Assembly (NCBI RefSeq): GCF_023343835.1
Contig: NC_064439.1
Coordinates: forward strand, 28,187,933-28,251,932
Length of the DNA: 64,000 bases
Reading direction: 5' to 3'
Source: Lagopus muta
Lineage: Eukaryota; Chordata; Aves; Galliformes; Phasianidae
Shown here piece by piece: positions 9,435 to 24,400 of this stretch (position 1 is the stretch's first letter; every line of letters starts with the position of its first letter). Position numbers and translations under genes: made by a program. The notes beneath the pieces are model-generated. The model was not told the DNA's origin. It saw only the letters and a list, made by a program, of their open reading frames with translations, and searched no databases.

Positions 9435-12400
9435 CTAGACAAAAGAGAAAACTCATCACCACTAAACATGGAACTCATTGGCAAGTAAACCATTTTTTCC
9501 TCTGGAAGAATAATAAACACTAAGAAACTGCATCAGTTACAGAAGTGATTGCATCAGTTACAGAAGTGATTGCATCAATTACAGAAGTGATTAGCTTCAG
9601 CAAGCTTCAACAAAAAAGTCCGAAGACGTAAGAGTTCTGCTTAAGCTTCCATAAGATTATCTTGAAACTAACCCTACACAAAGCTCTCATTAATTTCTCC
9701 ACAATTTCACCACAGTTCCTTTTAATACATAAAGGAGCAGAGTAGGACTCTATTTCAACTTCCAATTCAAATATGCTTTACTGACAGTATGGTTAGCCTT
9801 TCAAAGAATGGCTGCAGGCTACTTAAATGTAGAATACAGGTGTTCTGTAAGGAAAAAAAAAAAAGCTATTTATGTGATTACGTAAGAAGTACTTATAACA
9901 TACTGAAGAAATTCTTTGCTAATTAACAGTTGACCACAATGAACTTTAGCTTAAATGAGTCATCCCACATTTTCTAACCTGACTATACAGAAAAGAATCA
10001 GCAATTGCAACTTCATTTCTCAAATAACTTTTTTTAGAAAAAAAAAAGTGTTAAATGACTTTTTGCTCTGATTCTGCTAAGTAGGGTTGGTTTGTAGCAA
10101 TTCTGGAAGGAAAGAGGCCTTGTTAAAAGCCAAATAAACCTTCAGAAATTATTAATTTTGGTTTCTTATTTTCTCTTATGACTGGTAGCCAGCTGTAAAC
10201 ACTATCATAACCAGCCACAGCCCTGCCAAAACCTACCATGGTCCCAATTGGCTATGGAGCTAACAACCTCCTTAGCGCAGACTTCCTTAACACCCATCCT
10301 TCAAAGTACACAACGCAGTTAACTTTATACTGTGATTCTGAAGAAGAAACTATTAAGGGAGAATTAATCTTTCCATTAGCCTTCACAACTAGAAGGAAAA
10401 ATCTGCTGTCATATTATCCAGTTTGTCCTAATATCTCCAACAAAACTGATTAACGTGAAACTTACACATTACTTTGATTAAAAATTTGGATTTTGAAACA
10501 GTGCAGTGTAATTCAGCACCTCCAAAATGAAAGAGTAGAATTCCAGCAAATGCAAGTATGTTGTTATGTGGCAACAAAAATATTTCAACTGTTACAGATT
10601 TTAAGGCTTGTTACTGTTGTTCCTTTTGATACAGTTCGTGCTACGTTAGTGTCAGCAAGGAAACTAAAAATTCTAACCTTTCTTTTGCTTTTTTTCTTGT
10701 TTCCTTTTCTCTTTGGCAGCTTCTAGTTCTTGTTTCTCATGAATTTCCTTCAAGGTCTTGCAGACTTTTTTGTGGGTAAACCAGTGTATTTTCTGGCAGT
10801 TCTGGTCACAGTACATCACCTGAAAGTTACCACAGCCATCAATTTGTCATGATGTACTAGAAAAATGTACACTACTCCTAAATTTTTAGTGCAACAAGTT
10901 AAATCTCTATGTATACTACTTAATGATATTTGTAAGCCATTTGTCAAGTCATACAGGGATTCCAACCTATATAAAACTATAGAAGAACAGTTTGTTTTGC
11001 TTAACTCTGAACATACAGAAATTTTATTCTTTCTTCATCCTTAAACATACACACTTGGAAATGCAAGTACTCCCACTTGTGAACTGCAGCCATCTCTCCT
11101 AGAAGTAGGTGACATGCACATTTTCAGCGTAGCCATGTGTGAAATTCCTCATAAATCTACACAGTAAGTAGTCAAACATTCAAAATCCTCATCATCTCAA
11201 TGCCAATAATGTTTGTGATCCATTAAACAATTTATGGCTCCTTACCATCTTACACACTGAACATCTTTTGTCTGCTCCCTTTTCCCCACATGTGGTACAG
11301 AATTCAGCATCCACAAAACCCACTTGGCCAGTGATAGCTTGTGTAAGTACAGAAAAAGCTGTAGGGTCAGAACCCTGAAAGACAAGAAGGGGTAAAGAGA
11401 ATAATTTTGTAAAACACAGGAAATACCACAATTGTACAGTATGTTTCAGGTAAAAAAGCAGCACTATCGCAAAGAGGAACAACAAGAGAAAAACAACAAA
11501 GAGCAATTCAAGCTTCCATGTAGCCAGCTGTGCTCTCACTCAAGGTGCTGTAGAGCACAATATGAAACTACAACATACAACTTCAAGTAACATGCACAGC
11601 TTTGCAAGTACACATTTATATACATTTTGTATACAAAGTGAACTTAGAGCTTAGCTCCTGTAGAAAGGAAGAAAAACATTTCATTTTTTTATTTATAAAA
11701 TGAGTCTTATTTGAAGGTAACTAGCACTCAGCTTGTGAACACGTGCTTACATTTTGAAGAATCAGTGGCTGCACAGAATGTCTCCACAGTCTGTAGCTTT
11801 GTTCTGAATCAAAACCACGAGCACAGAGCAATGAAACTAAAATCTGAAGGCGAAGATACTGGCGATTTTTAATAACTGCATACTGTGGGATTAGCTGCAA
11901 AGTCCTTTCTAAAGAATTTACCCCTTCCTTAACTGAACAAATACTGACATTTAAGAAAATGATTTTGGAAGAATGTGTCATTATTGCAGGACTAACAGCA
12001 GCACTACCTAAGATGTAAGCGGTGATTCATTTAATGGATAGTCCCAAGTAACAGCTAAATGATACACTAACTGCTGCTTTCAGGTACAACAGACAGAAAT
12101 TTAAATGCAACAAATATAATACAATGCAAAGTGCCTGTCTAAGTCTGTATATTCAAAACCTGTTATTTTCCTGGACAGACAAACTAGATAATTTAAAGTG
12201 TAAATATTCCCCACTCATGTCACTGCATTTAGGCAGTAGATTTCCATTCAGTGAAGAGAACAGGCTCTACTTTTAATGCTCTGTCAAGTCCTGAAAATAA
12301 TTGCGTAAGTTATAAGCCTGGATCTCGAAATTAAGCATTTAGTCACATTAAAACATGGAAATAAAGCTCAGAAGCTTTGTACCTTCTGAGGTTAGCAAAC

Positions 12401-15400
12401 ATATTACCGATAGCTTTACTTCCCTCATTTTCATCTGAAATAACACCTGAAACATGCACATTTATTTCACCTCTCACTTTCAACTCTCACTGTTGTGCTG
12501 TCTGTTCTTTGTGCCATTCTGCTATGGGAATATCCCACAGCCTTTTGTTGTTGTATTTGAATGTCACTGTAATGTGTCTGTTGAGTGAATTAATGACCTG
12601 TTCTTAATGCTATAATTAATGCTATTAATGAATATTCAATCCCATTCAAGAACTCAGTGGTCTTTTCAAAGTCACCAACTTGTAGATCCTACGCAGCAGG
12701 TTTTTGCAAATTAGACTCTGTGTTGGCACACAGTTAAAAAAAAAAAAGGTTTTTTATTTAGCACTGATACACTGTTGTACTCAGAGTACTCAGAATACAG
12801 ACCAAATGGTCAGAACTTGGAATTTTCAAGACAATTATTTGCCTATTATTATTTAGATATTATTTACAGTATCCTTCCCATACAACACAAGCAATAAGAT
12901 TTACTATATTTTACTGGTAAACATAAACTACGGATTATTTTGATGTAAACAACAAAGGAAGAAAATGTCAGGTTGCCTTGTCTCTAAATAAATCCTTAAA
13001 CAGTTAGACCAGCAGAAACATGCAGGGCTATAATGACTGCAGCAACTCTGAGATGCCCAGACTGAATCCAAGTAATTGTATGTGCTGAAGGTCAAGGGTT
13101 CCAGGAAATTCAATCTTTATTGCATCTCCTTTCTAGCATAATGGACAGAAATACAGTTTAACTAAAGGAAGAAAGCAGAAAAGACTGCAAGCTCTTCTAA
13201 GAAGAAACAGGAAGGAAAGCGTTTACTCTAAAGCAACTCTTAATGCATCATGAAAGTCTGTTTTCACACTGTGTTTATTTTTCTGGCTTAGACAAACAGG
13301 AGGGATTGCATTAAGCCTCAGGACATTTTCATTCACTGGAGCCACTTAAGATGGAGGCTATTTTTAACTCACTCAGCATAATCCAAGTATGAGACAAAAC
13401 TCTGCGTTTTTCCAAGTGTTAGGACATACAATATCTTGCTCTCAGAGACCAGAGAGAACATATGTTAAAAAAAAAAATGGAACAAAACTTCTTGTGTAAG
13501 ATTTATTATTGTATGGGAACTGCTGAGTCAGGGCCTGAACCTCTGATTGATCACCTGAGGCGAGCCATGAGTCAGCCAGAGGAGCACAGGTGAAGGCAAT
13601 TCAGCTGTGCTGCCGGAAGGGGTGGAGCCAGGCTCCAGCCCTCCTGGACCTATTTAAGAGCTGGCTACCAGAGGGGAAGGATCTCTTCTGGAGATCCTCC
13701 TCTTTGGTATCTTCTAGTGAGCTCAACCCAAGGGTAAGCTCTTCTACTTATTCTCTTTTGTGATCCTTGTTTGCTTTGCCTTACTCTTTTGATTATATTG
13801 CAATTATAACATCTTGATATCTATTGATTATACACAATTGTATTGTGATTATAACATCTTGGTTATACAATTATAAACTAATGAAAGCTACTGAAGAGTG
13901 AGTTGGCAAAGATGAAAAGCTGAAGTTAGCTATTTTACTTGTAATTAGGATCTCCTAATTCAGATACACACTGTACAGTAGATGGCATTCTCTTGTCTCT
14001 CCCTCTGATAAAGGGAGCTTCACAGAATGTTCTTCTACTACCATGTATTACCACTTTCTCCATATACACTATAAATAATCAATGTATTAAATTAGGAAAT
14101 GACTCAGCTCAGGCATTTAAGCATTCGGTATTAGAGAATTTTCCTGCAACACGTAAAATAAAATTCCAGCTTATCAGAAAGTTCAGGGACATCCAAAGCC
14201 TTTGCTTAATATAAGACACTGAAGAACCTGAGAGAAAGTAAGAAAGCTTATTTTAAGCTGAATTTACTATGCAAATTGTTAGAAAATATTATCTTGATAG
14301 AAAAAACTTACCAGTTCAACAGGAGCAATACTCCTCACGAGCTGCTGGAGCAATGTAGCTTCACAGTAAGGAAATTTTCGGATACTTTCTCGAATTAGCT
14401 TCTCTTGATATACAGGGAAACCATCTTTATCTCTCCCTTTCAAGAGACTAAATTTTTTAAAAAATTCAAAGTAGAATAAGAAATCACACAGTAACTGCTC
14501 AGGGACAAGGACAAACACACAGCATCCAGTACTCTGCCCTCCTCACTCTGTCCTATCCCACATTTAGCTAAAAGTACGCTCTGAAAAGCCTGCTTACAGA
14601 TTCCATTACCAGTGAAAGAGAACCAGCTATAGGTGGACAAGTAACCAAGCTCTTTGCTGTATTTAAAAATGAACATTGTGAAAGTAAACAGTAAAGAATA
14701 GACAGCAATACTTTAAAATAAAAATTCTGCTTTATTTACATTTAGTAACAAGCTATCGTCCTGATGCTTCTATACTTATTTGGTTGGCTCCTGCGGTTCA
14801 GTGATGAACAACTTGATTTAAGTATATGAAAACTGATTTATGATTTATTTTCAGTATCACCTAAAGATCCACTGGGCTCTGATATGACCTTTCTACAGGT
14901 CAGGCCACTTACTTTAAGATCAGGCAGCTAGTTTTGTAACTCTGACTGCATTCTGAGGTTCAGCCTACATGATTTAAGAGCCCAAGTCTCATCTAAAGCC
15001 AGTGGGATTTTGCAGCTCTCACTTGCTTAAGTGTTTTGAAGAGAAATCTCACTGTCTCAGTGCTAGAGAGCAAGACGGCAAAAGAAGTGTTCCCAGATGA
15101 TCCATACTGGACTCAGAAATACTTTTTTCCAAGTCTATCACTCCCTCTTTTTTTCCACCATGGAATTCTCTGTTACCTCACAGTGTTTGTGGGATTGCCA
15201 AGTTCTAACCAGTTTTAGCACAGAGCTGAAACCCAAGGATTGTTTCCTTCATACCCCAGGAGAGGACAACACCACTGGAAAAAAGAGAGTCAGTGCAACC
15301 CTGAAGTGACTGCTATTGGGATTATTTCAAAATCTACTTGGCAGAGCTTTTACTAGAGACAGTCCAACTACTACGATTATTCCAGTGGCCTTTTTCTGCT

Positions 15401-18400
15401 ATCTGTAAAGTTAGTTCATACATAGACCTTTCTGCAGAAATACGTACCTTTTGATAAATCCATCTAGTTTATCCTCTCGCTCTTTTAAGAACGTGACACA
15501 TTTCTGGAAGATGCAACTGATGTAGTGCATTTTCATAGCAAGTACTTCATTCATATCTTTCTGCTTCATGCACTTCTCACAAATTAGATCCAAAACCCTG
15601 TAACATTTCTGCAGTGCTTCTACTTCGGCCAATAGAGGGTTCTCTTTTACCAGCAACACAATCTATGAGAAAAAATGTAATCCAATTCAGAGCTAGTATT
15701 TTTAAACTTGTTAGATAAATCTTTGTAGCTAAACTTCAGTGGAGTTTTTACTATTTCTGTACTGCAGTCTTATGCTGTCTTCCCCTTCTTTTGTGAGTGT
15801 CATTATTTAGTATTTGTAGTTCCTATGCATGAAACGCTCAAAATTAAGACTGGTATTAAAATATATATCTAAGAAATAGAGGTACCTGGAGAATTAAAAG
15901 CATTTTAGAAGAAACATTTAGAGAAACTACAACACACTGTCCTAAAATCTATTTCCTTTTTGAAAACCTGAATAAACTGGATCTGCATAATTTAAGTGGC
16001 TTCAAAGAAAACACCAGCCTCACATATACTTGGAATGCTTTAGGTGGACTGATAACACACTGAGCTAACCATTTTCAAAAGAGCCCATACACCCACTAAA
16101 TTAGCTGCCAGTTCGTACATGCTGCAGATACTTGGTTGGCAACCACTGACAAATTCCCAACTTTGGACAGCAAGCCCAAGGAGCTTGTCTTTGAAATTAG
16201 GTGTGTTAATTTCTCTGAACTACACAGGAGGAAAAATCCTAAAAAAAAAAAAAAAAAATTTAGCAGCAAATATACTTGGAAATAAAAATAAACACTTCTT
16301 GCACATACTGCCAGAAACAGCAACAGCTGTTACTATGGTGAAACAGTGATTAAGGTAGAAAGCTGCATGCTGGGACAAGCATGGAGAGAACACTGACAAC
16401 TTGTCAAGGTAGGGAATTGTCTTGTTTCCATTTCAAGTAAGGCTAGGAAAAAATAAATCCAGAAAAGCACACAATTTATGCTTTTCTATGTTAGAAATAA
16501 TCTCTCTGATTAATTGCATTATTTTGGAATTCTGACCTATACGAACACTGAAATTGCTTCACTTTTGAATCATGTCTAGACGTTAGGCCTGATCCTACGT
16601 CATTCTCAGAAGTATCTGAGTTACAGGATAATGCTTTTCATCTTAACTGGACTCACGGAAGAACTGAGTGCCTTTTGGCATAAAAATGAAACCAGTTCCC
16701 ACGCCAACAAACACGTTCAATTTACATATCACTCTACCTTAACAGGATGCATATTTGTGGTAGTAATAATTTTATGGAGCGGCCCAGCTAACTTTACTGG
16801 CAGTTTTGGTTCTTTATCCAAGCCTTGTGGTTTAGTATAGTAGTCCAGCCTTTCACGTGGAAAGAAGTTGTTGATGATGGTCACACAGTCATGCTGACCT
16901 AAAAGTACATAAGGAAAAAAAATAATCATGTAACCATAACATAAATGAGAGAAAAACAAGACCTGAGACACAAGCTAATATAAGCAACACAGGTGAGCTT
17001 TACACACAAGGAAGCTAAGCATCACATGATTTGCACTGGTAAGAAGCAACTCTTGTTTTTCTTCTGTAAGGTGTGTGACTTTTTGGCTTCTGGTAGGAAA
17101 CAATTTAATGACATTTCATTTTAGAATTCCATCCCTTTTTCTCCCTGTTAAGCCAGAATTAAAATAAGTGTTTATCAAAGTCATTCACTGTATTCAGAAT
17201 CGAGCCATAAGAAAAGTCAGTATTTTGACTCTGAGGTACAACTATCCTAATAGCATCTCACAGGTGTTAAAATTTCTCAAGAGCTTTGTCCACTTTGTAG
17301 TCTGAAAAAATTGTATTGTGACTTCTGATACATTTCAAACAGAGAGCAGTGTATTAACCAGAAGAACAGAACATGTGGAAAATGTCCTAGAAAAAAAGGA
17401 CTGTGATGAAATAGGATGAGAAAAGTTACATCCTCTTCTTGTTTTCTGCATCTGACAAAATGATGGATTACTAGGCTGAAAGAAAATAGCATTTAGTTTC
17501 TGTACTTCAGGGCCACATTCTTTAAACTGACTGATTTATCTTGGCACTAACTCCCTTTATCAGCAGCAGAAGACAACCAACCAAATTCCAGCATTTAAAA
17601 TCCTTAAGTGTTTGAGACGAGATGTCCTAAGGTAACAGAGCACAGTGTCAAACAAATGATGGGGGAACATCCTCACTTCCCACACAAAGACAGATGACTT
17701 AAAGTTGACTGGACGGAGAGTAAAAGAGAATGGACTCCAATGCTCAGCCTACCTCAGTATGTGTGGAAATACTTACAGAGGTGATGCAATGAGTTTTTAA
17801 AGACTTCTCAAAAATTATGTTGGAGTCATCATTACCCATTAACCAGTTCAACAACACATTCAAAAACAATATCCATTCTCCAAATTCCAAGCATAGAAGT
17901 GGACTTCTACAGCACATTAAGTACATAGTTAAGGATTTGCTGCGAGTACTGGCAATCTTTTTCTCCAAAAAGGAATAAAAGCAGATATGATCTAAATTTA
18001 AACCCCAATAACTCACTGTTACAGGATGTAAACGGAAATGTCAAGGTAAGCTTCTTCTGGAACAACTAACGGACTTCTGAGAGAGTTCTCAGATGTTTAA
18101 AGAACATGAGAAGGCTGGGTTCAAATGAAAATAGATGTTCATTTTTAGTTGCTGGGGAGGTCATCTGGAAAGCAATAGTTGATTTTTGAAAAAGACACTG
18201 CTTTTTCAGGTTATATTTTATCACACACCTTTGCTGGAAATAGATAAGAAGTACTACATTTGGGTTATATTTGGGAATATTAAGCCAGGAATCTCCGGCA
18301 CTGTGCCAACGTTGGTAAAGAACTGAAAAGGAGTTTAGAAAAAAAGAAAAGAAAAATGAGCCACAACAACAGAAAGAAGCCTGGCTGTATGTTTTGCCCA

Positions 18401-21400
18401 GGATCACTTAGCACGCTGCAGTGACAACGCTTTCTTTATTGCAACCAAGTTTTGATCAATCAGTGCCAACCTATCTCAGAACAGGTCCTGAGATTTCTCC
18501 CTCACACATGCAGAGGGAAAAGAGCAGGAGGTGACTAACCATAAATGTGACCAGTTTCCTCTTACTGTTTGAAAAGTGATGACATTGCATACATTTGCAC
18601 ACTTGGAGAACAGCAGCATTTGTTCTTATAGATACCGTCACTTGGGTATTTATAAAACACAAACTGACTCTGGTAAGGGGATGAGATGTGAAAAAGAAAA
18701 TGATGAACAACGGTGTTAGTTCAAAACAGGTCATTAAACAATATTTCTCCAATAAAAAGCACCAAAATCTGACATTTTACTTTAAGGATTTAGGAAATGA
18801 TGCCACACTTTGAGCTTACCCACAAAAGCAGCCATCTGAGCTGCTGTCCTTCCCACGGAATTGACAACATCAGTCTCAGCTCCAGCCTCTAACATCATCC
18901 AGGTGATTTCTTTGTTTCCTGTATTTGGGGGGGAGGATATGGAGAATTAGGCAGGACAAAGCAGAACTTGTATTTCTTCATGTCAGAGCAAAATCAAACT
19001 TTTACTAAGACCTAATATGTGTAACAGTGAGGAATAATAATAATTTTAAGTACATTAAGAATTAACTAAGAGAAATGCACATTGCTGCCGCCCTCTTTAA
19101 AGTCCCACAGGGTTACATCAAAGTAGAAACTAAATTCACGCAGGGTAAAACTCTGCCCTCTGTAATATACATTCAGCTCCCTGTAGAGCTTATGGAAGTC
19201 ACACACATACAATTCCACTAACAATTGGTCCCCCTGGATGGCAGTACAGAAGCAAATTCTACTAATCTCGTTTGACAGTTCAGCTAAACGTTTGCTATTC
19301 TAAGAATAAAAAACTCAGTACTGTTATGTAGCAGGAGCTTAGAGAAGGGAACAGATTGTTCCTTTCTCCTCAGCAGGAACTGGGTGTTCAGACTGGGCTA
19401 AATACCAAATAAAATGAAGCTAAAATTTGATGGGAAGATTATATGACATAATTGGTGCCCTTAGATGCTATTTAGGACACTTGTCACCACTTGTGCTGGT
19501 TCTCTTTTCAAAGTTATTTTTGCTTTAACAGTTGCTGTGCACATGCTAACTGAAAAGAAAATTTGAATATAAAAAAAGAAGGGGCTGGTAGACAAAAATT
19601 AATATTTCTGGTTTTAAAAGAAAGGCTTTGTGTCAATAGTGCTCATGTACCTTTTGCACTCACAGGTAACAGATCTTAAAGTCAACATTAAGAAGCATTA
19701 AAACCCAGGATGGCAGATTAAAATCACAGCTGGGAGAAAATGGTAAAAATCCTGCAATTTCAATAAAGCTGCAGGCATTTAACAGCCTCTGACAGTTTGC
19801 TCCTATTTACTTGCTGCACTTTGGATATTGCTCAATGCCACAAAATGCTGAAATCTTTTTACCAAAGTTTGAGCAGCTTTGTGAGCCACTTAAGGCATCA
19901 AAGCCTTTTTTTTCTTTTCTTCTGAATTTACAATGAAAGAAAGCAGAGTTTAAACTCTACCTGATAACAAATGTTACATCTTCCAAAACAGGAGGTTCTA
20001 GGGAAGTAAGTGGCCTATTAGAAAAGATACTTAAAGTAATATAGCATTTCCAATTCTAACTCTTATTCTGGAATAAACATTGTCTTTACGTAATGCCTTT
20101 TCCTCACTTGAGAAAATTATTGCTCTTTGCATCAGGAACACGAGAAAGGCAAGAGGAACATTGCAAAGCTCCACCTGAACTGGGAGAAGATATACATTAC
20201 TATAAGCTCTCTCGTGAAAAAAAAAAAAAAGAAAAAAATAAATTAAAAAAGAAGAAAAAAGAAAAAAAAAGGATGAGAAATAGAAAGAAAAAAAAAAGTA
20301 AAAAAACCACATTTTTAAAACAAATAAATTTGCATGATCTCACAACATAGCTGCAAAAATAATGTAGAAGAGAGACAACGTCTGAAAAAATATTGGATTG
20401 ATTGGATAAGCTTCATGTATCACTAGAAGCTACTGACACAAAGTCCTAAGGAAGGCAGTATGGTGCAGTATCCTTTCCAGTATAATAGAATATAATTAAA
20501 CAATGTATCCTACTGTACACTAAAATGGTTACAGAGTGAATTTAGACATGTGACCGAACAGAACTAAGTACAGATGTGCCATAGGCCTCAAAAAGCTGAA
20601 CAGAGAAAAATTTTGTATGAAAAAAACAGCAATTAAGTCAAACTGTATACACCAATGTCTCAAAATTCAGTGAGATAAATTTCGTTACCTGAAAGCCCAG
20701 CAAACATCAAGGCAGTGTATCCATGTTCGTGTTCATTGCAGTTAACATCAGCTCCATGTCGCAAGAGCAACCTGCACATGTCTACTTTCCCTTTGTAGGC
20801 TGCGTGCATTAGAGGAGTCATGCCATGCTAAAGAGAGGAAGGAAGAAGCACGCAAAAAGAATTAGTTGTATCTCTTGTTTCTCATGCCATTGATAATTTT
20901 CACTTGCTCACACATACTGACAGTTCCTGCCAAAGCACGTGTATCTTTAGGGAGTAAGAACAAAAAGGGTCACACCATGTCGATGAAGAAATGGGCTTAC
21001 TAACATGCAGCATTTTTTCCATTTTCCATAGTGTCACTGTTTTCTGATGATACTGTTATATGTGTGAAAACAGACAAGTCTTAAAAAAATGAAAACCATT
21101 TCCCACAAATTAAACATTAGTCTTCTTTGTAAGACATGAGCATCATAGACAACTAGTGCTTGTCATAGCAGTAGAAGCCTGTTTTAGAAAATCTGTCACG
21201 CCCCTAAGCTGTTACTTTTCCCCCTGCATTAAATGATAAGTAAAATTAGGAATAGGGTCTTATTGTTTTTGCCATTAGAAAGATTTGTGGTTTCTAAAAC
21301 ACGCCTTGGTTAGTCATGTTGTTGGTAACTGTACTGTCCTGACTCCCACTTATCTTTCTGGTGGCACCGTGTTTGCAGTCCTACATCAGCCAGAGCCCTA

Positions 21401-24400
21401 AATGCCTTTTATAAAGCTGTGCCTAGCTCTGACTAGACCTTAACAACCACACAGCCTCAATTCTTGCCTTTTGATAAACCACACCAGAGCAAAAATGATT
21501 AGGTTGAGCAGGGAAGGCCATGAGTTATCATGTAATTACCAATGCAAAGGTAGGCAAGTCCTAGGGGAAATTTTCCAAACAGGGAAGAATGGTTAATACA
21601 GATTACTCTCAAAGAGCAGGGAGCATCTTCTTGAGCTCTTTCTGAGAAAACTGAATTACATTCACGTTCTTCAACTTTGATAAACTTTTTTTTTCCAATG
21701 TGCAGTTTATTTTCACTTAATGCCAAGTCAGGATGTAAGTTATCAGCCAAGACACAGTAACTGCCTAAAAACATTCTCCAGCACTGAACACACGGACGTG
21801 TGATTTGGTCTGTCCCATAAAGAAATCAAACTGACGTTTTCTTCCCTGTTCTTGCAGGTCAGGGTAACGTGCACAGCTACACTCATATACACCATTACCA
21901 CAGCTCCATCAATGCAGGGTGATGTGATGTTCTGAAATAGTCAGTTTGAGCCTTAATGTATTTTTATTTCTGTAGAACAAAACCTAAAGTTAGATTTTTA
22001 ATTAGCATTTCCAAAAAAATAAAAAATAAAAAATAAATCCTAGAGGTGAGAGAAATCAAGCAAGTTAAAATTATGACAACAATTTTCAGTATAATTTCAT
22101 TACTCCCTGCTCTAAATGAAAACATTAAAAACAATTCTTGCAGCACTTTATTTTAGTAATCTGAAATATTTTCACACGCTGCAATACAAACTGCTATTAG
22201 AGAAGCGAGAGGCATTCATGAAACAAATCTGTGACTGGTTTTGTTAGGTTTCATTTGTGGTCCTGTAATAGAAAGAAAAGCATTCTATCTTACTGTGCAT
22301 AATACATTACAAACAGAAACTTTGTAGAGGCCAGTTTGGCGACACCCAGTTCAGCGCTAGGTACTTGAATTAAATTGTAAAAATGCCTCTGACTTAACAG
22401 AAGTAGTACAAAAAGCTGCTTGTCCTGTGTCCTGGTTTTGGCAAGTATATGACTGGAACTTTCATTCAGTGAAAGCCTTTAGAATTTCCAGCCTTAAAGC
22501 TTTTGAGTAAGATCATCCTTATCCACTTAAATATGCTACAAGCTGAATCTGGAAAGCAGTCAATAGATGTATGAATGAATCATTCTATCTACAGCTAAGT
22601 ACAAACTAATTCTAACATGAAATACTGTTCACTGAGTACAGATACCTCTCATAGTTACACTCTTCCTCCTCCTCCTCAGCCATCCTGCTGAGTTGTTGTT
22701 TTCACATGTGTAACACATTACATTTCTGACTGTTTAACAGTAGTAATGAGAAATTAAATTCTATGCTAGTCAAAGTCCTACATTAAAATCACAGAATGCT
22801 TAATACATATTGAATTTTGTTCAGTTTGTGGATTTTGAAGTACTACATAAAAAGATCAGAAGACACAACTTTTTCTCCTGACCATGTATTTGAAAATTTT
22901 TCTGCTAATATGGAAATTCATACTGGAGTAGCAAGACAGAGTGACTGCAAAACCCTGCACTGAAGATAACTAATAGGAGAGAATACACTAGCAGGCAAGC
23001 TGCCTTTGCAATTCCAATAAATCATTCAGTTCTGTAGCTAGCACAGAGATGCAGAGTGTTTGTAAAAGACACGTGTTACATTGTAGGAAGAACAGCAGTA
23101 TTATCAAGCTAGAAAAAAAAAGTAATGCTGCCAACGTCACTGGCATACTCTGTATTACGATTCTGAACAACCTTAACATTATTTCAACAAGGAAAAAGCG
23201 TGAAGCCTTTTCAGGTCAAACCCCTCTGAAAACAGGGAGAGCTCAATTACTGGAGGATGCATAACTTTAGGTATGACACTTTGAAAGTCAGTGTACTAAA
23301 CGTACTGAAATCAGACTAAAGGCACTGAAATCTGATTTGGCCCTTGTCTAAAGATGCATAAAGACTGGTGACTGCCAGTAATTTTAATCTAAAAGAAAGT
23401 AGACCTAAGCAGTTGGAATACAAAGCTAGAAACATTCAAACCAGAAGTTAACAGGACACTGTCTTATGTATTAATATATATTTTTTAAATCAAAGAGTGA
23501 GTTATGAGCATGAAATTAATAAATTGTGTTTGCATGTTTGCTGTAAATGCAAACAGAAAATTGCTCATTCTGTGGACTCTCTCATGTAAAAAAGAACTGT
23601 GAGGAAGGAAATGAATTCCTAGCTCCCAACTAAATTATGCTTTCCTTTCAGTATCTAAGCATTTGATTGTCAAGGCTCCAATTCCTCACTTATTAAATTA
23701 ATAAAATTGAATAAAAAATAACAGCAGTAATACAGTAATAATGTGAAGTTCAGGATAACAGCGAGGGCAGTGGAGGAAGCAAACAAGACCGATGCATTCA
23801 GAGCAGTCTCCAGTTGTGGCAACCTTGGATAACAAAGCTAATGTTCAGTTGGTATTTCGTACACTATTTATGTACAGTTACTAGAATAACACATTACAGG
23901 CAAAACAATTTGTAACAGAAAAAAATGTAAAGCTGACATGAGACAACTGCTGGATTGAAAATCCTAAATAAATCTGAACATGCATCATTACATTTATCAC
24001 TGCTGGGGAGGCAGGGAGGAAGGAGACTGAAGGAAGTCCATGGCTTGAGCTGTTTAAATATACCCCAGGCACATACTGTTTCTTCTTTAACAATATCCTG
24101 AGGCATAACTCAGCTGTGGTGCCTATTAATAAACCATATCCTCTCAGCAGTAATCCTACATGTTGCACTAATAATGCATCATGGGTGCACTACTTCAGCT
24201 ACTGCACAAAAATAAATGCTGTGTAAATTCATAAATTAAAAACACATTTACAAACATATTTATCTTGGATTCCTAAAATTTACTGTAAATCTGAGCATGA
24301 TTAGTTTGTCAGAAGCTTTTGAAATTCATAAACATTTAAAATTTTATTTGTAAACTGTATTTAAAAACAATCAGAAAATGGATCTGTCACTAGTACAGAA

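Noticed and set aside
9239-9523. Plus-strand frame opposite ANKMY2 exon 10
   Set aside because: It is the complement of a coding exon with S/V-rich shadow composition; the minus strand has the splice site, the stop and continuity with exon 9.
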